Source: Chromera velia | Lineage: Eukaryota > Sar > Chromeraceae | Length of the DNA stretch: 38,887 nucleotides | Assembly (NCBI GenBank): GCA_018398765.1 | Contig: JAHBMJ010001438.1 | Coordinates: 126,923-165,809, forward strand | Reading direction: 5' to 3' | Shown here: piece by piece, positions 31,035 to 38,887 of the stretch | Layout of the letters: every line of letters begins with the position of its first letter | Numbering within the stretch: the first letter of the stretch is position 1 | Notes under the pieces: generated by a model | Told to the model about the DNA's origin: nothing | The model's input: only the letters and a program-made list of their open reading frames with translations | The model's database searches: none | Position numbers and translations under genes: made by a program

Positions 31035-32106
31035 ATGCTTAACAACTTGAAGTTCATAAAAACATGCGAGAAAGAAGATCCCCGTCTGCTTTTCTTTATT
31101 GGTAGTGATATTGACAGGTTGGTAGATGGGAAGACAACTTTAATGAAAGCGGTCTTTAAAGGAAATTTGAAGGCTGTCATAAGGCTTGCCCGGTGGGGGG
31201 CAGGACTCGAGGTCAAGAGGTGTGGAGGGTTCACAGCCCTTCATAACGCTTGCGGGACCCGCCAAGAAATGATTGGAAGATTTCTTCTTTCAAGGGAGGC
31301 AAAAGCAGACGCAAAAAGTGACACAGGGCTTAGGCCCCTTCATATTGCAACGCAGTCGGGTCTTGTGACTCTTATTTCTACCCTTCTCTCTCATGGGGCT
31401 AAGCTGAATGCAAAGACTGCTCTTGGTAATACCGCTCTTCACGGTGCAGTCAGCGAAGGTAATAGAGAGGCTGCCGAAAGGCTTCTTAACCTCGGGGCTC
31501 TAGTAAACGAGGAAGGTGAAAAAAAACGCTCACCGCTGCATTACACTATCCTTCCATGCGGTGGCAGACTCATTGATCACAGAAACATTGCAGAGCTGTT
31601 TCTCTCTAAAGGGGTGAATATGAATGTAAGAGATAACCAAGAGGTTACAGTTCTCCACTGTGTTGCAAGTTGGGGCTCTGTAGACATTGCAGAACTTCTC
31701 TTCAATGCAGGAGCCAACGTCCATACGACAGACAATCGGGGAAGACTATTCAAGAACGGCTCTCCATTATGCCGCCTTTCATCACCCAATAATGAATGAG
31801 TACGGAGTTGACCATGAAAAGAAACTCTGTATTGCACAGATGCTCGTCTCTCGGGGCATCAACGTGCATACTCTGACTACCGATCATGGAATGACGGCGC
31901 TTGCTGTAGCAGAGGGAACCCTGCCTGCGAACTCCCCGATCCATGTTTTTCTTGCAGGTCTGCCTCCGCAGCTACAACAGCAGCAGCATGCAGCAAGAAC
32001 AGCAATGACTGCAGGATCTTTCTTCACTCAATTTGCAGAAGTGGACATTGTTACAGTGCATATAACATGCATTTACGCTATTATGAATTCTCCGTCGGGA
32101 CTGTAG
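31035..32106 (+). pseudogene. Ankyrin-repeat protein gene with a frameshift
   Basis: ATG at 31035 is preceded by an in-frame TGA. About eight ankyrin repeats follow, with typical T-x-L-H/LL cores (TALHNAC, RPLHIATQ, TALHGAV, SPLHYTI, TVLHCVA) and turn residues GA.L/N. At 31744 the frame is lost and would stop at 31799. The +1 frame resumes with RTALHYAAFH and two further repeats to TAG at 32104-32106. The break coincides with a 10-bp insertion (positions about 31747-31756) in which AAGA is repeated on both sides of CTATTC. Without it the repeat reads straight through. Ankyrin arrays mediate protein binding; no other domain is present. Alternatives are a sequencing error, or a functional truncated protein of 254 residues. 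Confidence 0.8.
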
Positions 32107-32790
32107 TTGATGATTGAGTCAGATTGACGGTTTGCTACGCATGCGGCGTCCCGATATGTGAGGGACAGAGCTGGCCTACAGTTTGTCTGAGTGATGCTAG
32201 CTTTTATTCGAGACTTCGAGTCTTGTGCGTACTTGTAGGCAGCATATAAAAGAAATCAAATAATTAAAAAAATAAATGAGATTTAATTTAAGTGATTTGC
32301 TTTTGTTATCCTATGATAAGCTAATCTTATCTTAGTATGATACATTAATTATAGTTAGCATTAGTATCGATATATGGTTATATAAAACTAAGTGTCATCA
32401 GTAGCCAGTAGCTACCAGAGAGAGCCAGAGGGGAACTTCCGCGGAAACAACTAGCAGTGGTGACTCGTCGACGTTAACATAACGGGAAGGCCTCAGGGCC
32501 TACAGCATATAGGGCGGAACAAATCAATCAATCAATCAAACCAGCAATCAAAACAGCCGTTTTAGACAATATAAAAACTATGATAAAGTAAAATCCATAC
32601 ATTATTTTTTATATTCTTAAATGATCAAATCTAAAAAGTCATTTCTCTACTTATTTCCATAAACTTTTTGTTTCTTTCTTCTGGCTAGTGCATCAAATTT
32701 CACTTAAAATTAAGCGAATTCAGTTTCGTCCTACGTTTGAAAGAGTGAACAACACAATACAACAGACCAGCCTTTAAATCAAGCACACCA
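32107..32790. other. Intergenic region between convergent ankyrin and SYF1 genes
   Basis: No gene. AT-rich from about 32240 to 32400 and from 32540 to 32720, with an AATC tandem at 32521-32540. It should contain the 3' ends of both convergent transcription units. I see no clear shared terminator or poly(A) motif. Confidence 0.5.
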
Positions 32791-33821
32791 CTAAGTGTCC
32801 CCTGACAGCAACATTTTGTCCCTGCAAAGAGAGAAAGCAAGGGTGTATGAAGTGAAGAAGTGAGTTGCAAGGCAGAAGCAAAAAAAAAAAGCGGGACATC
32901 CACTACGTAGAGAAAATTGACAAAGACGACAGCAGGACAGACGCTGCGAACGAAACAAGACGCAGAAAATTCACCCGCCAGTCAATCCGTCGCCATGAAT
33001 CATTGCACAAAAAACGTAGACTGTCTCTATCCTGATCGTCGGATCATCTTGGTGGCTGCTGTCACAATATGGTTTGTCCCACTCCCGAATGATCTTCTTT
33101 CTTCTCCCTGTAGACTCTTTTGTTGCCTCAGATGAATGTCCCATCTTGACGCTCGCCTTCCAAACCCTTTCTCTATTGTTCACTTAGACTAACATAACCT
33201 CATTCCTCCCCTCCCCCTCAAACCCACCCCTCCCCTCCCCTCCCTGACTCACACACTCACTTGTAGTACCCCAGGCCCTCGTCCCCCTTCTTGAATACGA
33301 ACCCAACTTTGGAGTCCTGCGAGAGAGAGAGACGCTCAGAAGCAGGCGAGCAGAAACAAAGAAGCAAAGAGAAAAGAAAAGAAACATGATGGAGACTCCA
33401 TTTTCCCTTTTTTTGATTTTCTCATCATGCTGTGCGGGGACGGTCGAACAGAGACACTGCATGAGAGCGTGACAGACAAAGACATAGTTACATTAAATTG
33501 GACGCGAGGCAGGCTCACAATAGAGGTCGGCAAAGCAAAAAGAAGGCGAAGATGAACTTTTGGATCACACAACAGAACCAATGATGCGCACGGACGCTTG
33601 CCGACGGGCAGTCAATTCATTCTGTACTGTGCAAAGCCCAGTGTTGCACGTGCAAACGCAAACTTGCCGTCGCTGGCACAACGCGTCATCAAGCAGACTG
33701 ACAGAAAATTTGTCCGCAGGAATAAAGTCGGGAAGGCCTTCGACGGCCTTTGCCGCTTTTGCCCTCTTCATCTGCAGCAAAAAGGGGGGGGAAGGAGGTT
33801 TTCAACTCATACACTCTCTCC

Positions 33822-33865
<44 letters not shown>

Positions 33866-36800
33866 CGCAGTGCAGGATAAATGAAAGCACCTGCATGTCT
33901 TTTTACCTGAAGTTTCTGGATCACCCAGTCTGCTTTCGTGCTCTATACCTGGCTTCGTTGTGTAACATGCTAGCAGTTTTCTGATGGTTGTTGTTGCCTT
34001 TCCAACTGACTTGCAAGAATTGTCTTTCGGCCTCTTCCGCTTCCTTCTCCATGGCCTTTCTCTTCTTTTCCCTCTCCCCATCATCCCTGAACAGCGCCTG
34101 ATCCTCCTCTCTCTTCCTCTTGTCCTCATCCTGTTTTCTCAACTCCTCCTCTGCTGCCGCCATGGGATCCGCAGGGGCGGGCGCAGAGACCTCAGACAAC
34201 TCCGCAGCGTTGAAGTGAACCTGCACGCACCATCACGGACAGGGACATCGATATCAGGCATGAGTATCAGTACGCAAAAGAAGAAGAAGAAGAAGAAGAA
34301 GCATCCATCCGAGTAGGCTCTCTCTGACTGGCCCTCGTCAGTCGTGCTCTGCATGTCGCTTTGCTACTTTTCTGCTCGGCCTCGGAGGTGTGTCACTGCA
34401 TGGTTCTCTTTCCTGCTTCCTCTTTCTTCCTGCTGGCGTCCTGACCAATCTCTGAATTGGCCGTCTTTCTTTCCCCTCCTTCTGGCCTCCCCTTTTTGTG
34501 TTCTCGTCTTCTCTCAGTCTGAAGCTCTGTGTCTAGCTTCGTTCGTCTGTCCAGTCACCTGCTTCCCTCCATTGCCTTTCTATCTTCCCCTCACTCTCTT
34601 GTTCACCCACCCCCCTTTCTGTTCCTCACCTGAGCATACTGCGCCTCCACGCTTCTCTTCTTCCTCAGCATGTCTCTGAACGTGTCCTCGTTGCCGTACG
34701 CAACCTCGAAGTCACGCCAGACCTGCAGTGTAGAATAGAAGGGCAAGAAAGAAGATCTTGCAGTCTCAATCAAAATCACGACAGACATGCCCACATTCAG
34801 TCACTAATCGAAAAGGGGATCCCTCCCTGCATGCATGGGGGATGGATCGAAGAGAATGCTGCATGGAGGGAGGGAAGCGTGAGCAAACACCAGAGCCTGC
34901 AGAAAAGGAGATGGCAGACAGGGTTGATGCAACCAAACAAACAGGAGGTCGCATTCATTTTCAGATCGCAATGCCTCTCTCATCGGATAAACGTGCGGAT
35001 AGATGTACAAACAGGAAGGAGGACAGACCTTCCAGAACTGAGGTTCCTTCTTCGGGTCACAGTACTGGCTCCCGTGTTCGTATATGGCCCTGGCTCTGTC
35101 CGTCTCCCCAAGTCCCCTCTCGACCCTTGCGTACTCCAGACAGAAGTCCTTCGCCCTCTCGTCGGGAAGGTCCTCCAGCGCCTCCTCGAAGATCTTCCGC
35201 GTCTTCAGAACACCAAACAGCTCCGTTGTCTGCATTCATTCAACAGAAGAGGGACCCACACATGGCGTGCCGCCACACGTCACCATTTGACAGAAAGAGG
35301 AGAGAGGGGGGACACGCACAGCGGATCGGTCGGACAAGATGGAGGGAGACAAACCAGAATCACACTCAACCAACGAACCTACCTTTGCGATGTAGATGAG
35401 GTACATGTTGTACTTCTCTGCTGGCGGCACACGCTGGCAGGCTCTGTGGTAGAGCTGCAGGGCCCTCCGAGCGAGTCCGAACTCTTCTTCCAGGCGGGCG
35501 TAGAGGAAGAAGAGCTTGGCAGCATGCTCAGGAGGGACCTTTGCGGTCGCCTGCTCGAAGAGATCCCTGGCCCTCTCCAGTTTTCTTCCTCCATATCTTC
35601 ACAAAAGAGAGAGAGAAAGCAAGAGGGAGGGGAACAGACAAGCAATCAAGAGTTCTTTTCCATGTGAAAGGCCGGGATCATGAGCAGAGCCCATTCAGAT
35701 GAAGAAACCAAGGAATACAGCTGATGACGAAAAAAGGGATCCCACCAAGTAACACGTGATCGAATCTGACGAGACGAAACGAAAGGACACACGACAGGAT
35801 TCTTGTTCTTTCCCAAAATCTAGACCTCCCGGTTAAGCAAATGCTTTCGTTGTCCCCCCTCCCCTTTCTCGCTCGTCTTCCCCCTCTCACCTACCTTTGT
35901 ACAAACTTGGAGAGGTAGAGAAGCCAGAGAGGGAGGACATGAGGCCAAGAGAAGAGCGCGATACCGGACTCAAAAGCCCTGAAGGAGTCCTCGAAGTACT
36001 TCCTCTCTTCTAGGAGGGCCGCGAAGTTGATCACCATCTGGGGAGTCACCACCTTCAGTTCCACCGCCCTGTGAAAGCACGCCCTTGTCGTCTCCAGAGT
36101 CCCGTAGTTCTCCTCCACGTCAGAAGCCAGACACCACAGACGAACAGATCTGAACACGAGGAAAGGGAAGGAGGGAAAGGGGGGAGGCATGCCAGCAAGA
36201 CACACACAAAAATGACAACATTGTGGCAGACGATCAGGGAGACAAAGTGGCGTCTTGAGGGGGCAGTCAGGGAACAGCTAGTTGTTGACAAATGATGACA
36301 AGTGATGCTTTTTCCCCCTCTCCTCTTCTTCTTTTGCATGAAAGGCAACCCGACTAGTCTTTCTTCCTCCATATCGACCCCCCCCTTCATCCACGCACCT
36401 ACCTGCACGCCCTCGCCTGCACAGAGTCCGGACCCACGTCCCGGGGTCTCACCACGCACTGCCTGGCCACCTCGAGGGCCTTCTCGAAGTTCCCTTGTGC
36501 AATTTCCGTCTCCACCCAGTCGCACCACACAGACGCCAGGTCATCCACAGCACTGCAAACAGAACAGACGTCCTCGTACAAACAAGAAAGACACAGAAAG
36601 AGCTGAGCAGGGGAAAAACCGGCTGCAGAAGAGGGAAAAAAGGGAGTCACAATCAAGAACAAAGGCCAAACTCGAAACCGTTCGCGCTTTTACAACGGAT
36701 TTTCCCGCCTGTGTCCTATTCTCTCTGTCTCCTTCCCGACTCCTGCTTCATCCTCAAAGAAGAAAAAAAAAGGACCAACCGGTAGTTGACTTGAGTGGCC

Positions 36801-38705
36801 TTTTCGAAGATCACACGCGCATTCTCGAGCTCGTCATGCTCCAGATAGAACTTCGCGAACTGAGGGGGAAGCAACGTGGACACAGGGGAAGAATTAGTCA
36901 ACAAGAGGACGCTGCAAGATAATGCAATCTGCCTGCCACTTGATTTCCGAGACATGCTCGTCATTATCTCTGTCGACGCCTCAGCCAGATACAAGAACAC
37001 GAATTCCCTCATTTCCGATTTCTTGATGATGCCCTCTTCTAGCTATGTGAACATGGTATCCGAACAAACCATCAAACGATCTTTCCCTCCCGACCGACCT
37101 GCAGCCAGAGGGAGTGGAGCTTTCCAACTGCCTTCTGGGCGTCAATAGTCTGAACAGCCTCCGAGTAGGTCTCGATGGTCTTCACAGGGTCGTCCTTGAA
37201 GATCTTCACTCTCAGCATCCACTCATGGACGTTGTGGGGGTTCTGCCGGAGCTTTACGGAAGAGAGGAGGATCGGCCGTCTCTCCATCAGATATTCAAGT
37301 CGTGCGAGTCTGCAAGGGAAACGGAGAAGAGGGAAGTTCAATCAGAGCATCTTTCCTTCCGTCGTCGAAACAGAAGGAGCTGTACGGGTGCTTTGACGAA
37401 ACCTGGAGTTCTTTCGTGAGTATTGGGATGCTTCAGACTGCAGCACGCTCATAACTACAAACAGGACCATCGATTTCAAACAGACGACAAGAGACAAGAG
37501 ACGAGAATGGCCTGCACATCTTGACAGTGATCAATGAGGAACCGAGAAGAGCGGGAGGGGGGTGTCCACGCACATACACCAACGCAAGAATCAAACCAGA
37601 AAAAGACGCTTGCTCTCTCAAGAGACCGACCTCAAGTCTGCATCTGAGTCGTCTGCGTTCTCATCCTCCACAGCCATCATCGCGACTTCCTCCTCAAACC
37701 TTGAGTAGGCGTCAAAGACAAGGGCGAAGTCGTGGACAGTCGTCACACTGTTCACCGCTTCCTGTACGCACAATCAATTTTCGGTTTTCCGTTCACAAAA
37801 GGCATCCCGTGAGTTGATAAAGACAGAAGTCGGTGTCAAAATTACGAAACAAGGTAGAGTAACGCAGAGATGAGAGACACAGCAGAAAATGGCATCGCAG
37901 TCCCAGGACAAGGGGAACAAAGAAATAAAACAAAACCGGAATGAATCTCTAGACACTACTGTGAACAGACCACGTGATCCTCGAAAGGCTGGTGTCACGC
38001 AAACAACATACTGCCTTTCCGCTCGCTGTCTGGAAAAGGGGGGTGGATAATTTCGTCCATGTGGTGTTTTTCGGTTGCTTGTTTGAGCACTTCTTCCCTT
38101 CCCTTCCCTTGCCTGCCCCCCTTACCTCGTAGACGTCCCTTGCCTTCTCCATCAGCCCCAGCCTGACGAAATGGTCCGCCAGGGAACACCAGAGACGTCC
38201 GACGGCATCTGAGAACTTTCGCAAACCGCTGCAGAGAGGGGAGGGAGGGGGAGCGTGTTGACACACTGAAAGAAAAACATACTGTGTGATTTGTCCTCTC
38301 TTGTTCGGACAAACATACAAAACCGACTGAAGGACGGCACAGAACAAGCAGGAAAGAAGGCGTGGAAGAAAAGGAGCGAAAGGTCGTTAGAGAATGATTA
38401 TCGTGTTGCTTCAAAGAACAGCTCTTTGCTTGGAAAAGAGACACTTCCTCATTTAGCGCTTTGACCTGACGACGCACCTTCTGAGTACAGGCTCCACCTT
38501 GAGAGACCGAATCGCCTCTGGGTGTTCTGCAATCAGGTCACAGAGCTCCATCCACAGCTGGTGTTGGGACTTTCCCTCCATCGAGGAGAACTCTTCGTCG
38601 TTCACGATGTCCGCAAGTCGGGCAGCCGCCTCATCCCACATGCCTGCGGACTTGAGGAAGGCGATGTAGGCCTCCACGTGGTCTGGTTCAAGCATCAGAT
38701 ACCTC
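32791..38705 (-). CDS. SYF1: Pre-mRNA-splicing factor SYF1/XAB2 (HAT repeats), 3' part of gene
   Basis: Fourteen exons in strict phase, 676 residues in the window: 38705-38478, 38228-38126, 37761-37631, 37309-37099, 36859-36780, 36552-36403, 36149-35895, 35596-35383, 35229-35029, 34722-34630, 34220-34011, 33771-33703, 33316-33261 and 32821-32791 (TAG). Half-a-TPR repeats run through most of it, with family landmarks [83 protein letters not shown] and [11 protein letters not shown]. These align collinearly with human XAB2/yeast Syf1, a scaffold of the NineTeen/Prp19 complex in the catalytic spliceosome, also linked to transcription-coupled repair. The charged helix in exon 11 also fits. The last three short exons add a tail with [11 protein letters not shown] and [17 protein letters not shown], which I do not recall in human or yeast SYF1. 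Upstream exons lie beyond the right edge. Confidence 0.95.
33815..33865. repeat. CT/GT microsatellite in a SYF1 intron
   Basis: CTCTCTCT followed by GTGTGTGT in the intron between exons 34220-34011 and 33771-33703. Confidence 0.85.
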
Positions 38706-38887
38706 CTGCTTGCATAGACACACACACATACACAGTCGGACATATTGTAGCGCTTACACAGACACACCACGCGCGCGCGCACACACACACACACACACAA
38801 GCGCGCACACACACACAAAACACACACACACACAGCCTCTCTCTTTCTCTTTCTCGAGAGAAAAAACACGTTCACCAACACGCATTC
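38706..38887. repeat. CA/CG-rich simple repeat at right edge, within a SYF1 intron
   Basis: CACACA and CGCGCG tracts at 38716-38836 lie immediately upstream, in gene orientation, of the acceptor at 38706. No exon is seen to the right edge. Confidence 0.7.

Noticed and set aside
34758-35667. Plus-strand frames opposite SYF1 exons
   Set aside because: Antisense shadows of phase-consistent SYF1 exons.

Overview
The window is nuclear DNA of a gene-sparse, intron-rich eukaryote. Genes are cut by GT-AG introns with C/T-rich acceptors, introns and spacers are full of simple repeats (one sequencing gap of Ns near 11.37 kb), and much of the middle is nested transposons. The mix of calcyphosin-like EF-hand, ankyrin and leucine-rich-repeat genes, a chromodomain-bearing Ty3/gypsy element and many relaxed splice donors suggests an alveolate alga such as a chromerid. 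That assignment is inference from gene style; there is no rRNA or organelle marker here to prove it.

Layout. 1-2887 (+): 3' part of an EF-hand gene with three visible calcium loops. 5254-7125 (-): ribonuclease-inhibitor-type LRR gene whose first exon(s) I cannot place. 7693-10065 (-): non-canonical poly(A) polymerase/terminal uridylyltransferase-like gene. 10942-12504 (+): three-exon DUF2306-like membrane protein, divergent from the preceding gene. 13960-14886 (-): nuclear-type 2H phosphoesterase-like protein. 15080-16645: repeats, including one arm of a foldback element. 16884-27617 (+): complete but decayed Ty3/gypsy chromovirus with 276/273-bp LTRs and a 5-bp target duplication. Two younger elements sit inside it: a 2.7-kb foldback element with about 1-kb inverted arms (21953-24687) and a 1.9-kb LTR element without pol (25372-27286). 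27618-29158: dispersed repeats, nested palindromes and a three-unit tRNA-like tandem array. 29387-31021: a candidate element bounded by GGAGTGT-rich ends and carrying a reverse-strand chromodomain. 31035-32106 (+): ankyrin gene broken by a 10-bp insertion. 32791-38705 (-): fourteen exons of the spliceosomal HAT-repeat protein SYF1/XAB2, whose N-terminus lies beyond the right edge.

SYF1, the nucleotidyltransferase and the 2H protein all act on RNA, but they are separate transcription units on a eukaryotic chromosome and I see no operon-like logic linking them. The most informative part of the window is the mobile DNA: element boundaries, target duplications and insertion order can be read base by base. 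Coding exon boundaries were placed by hand from splice consensus, reading phase and protein family fit.
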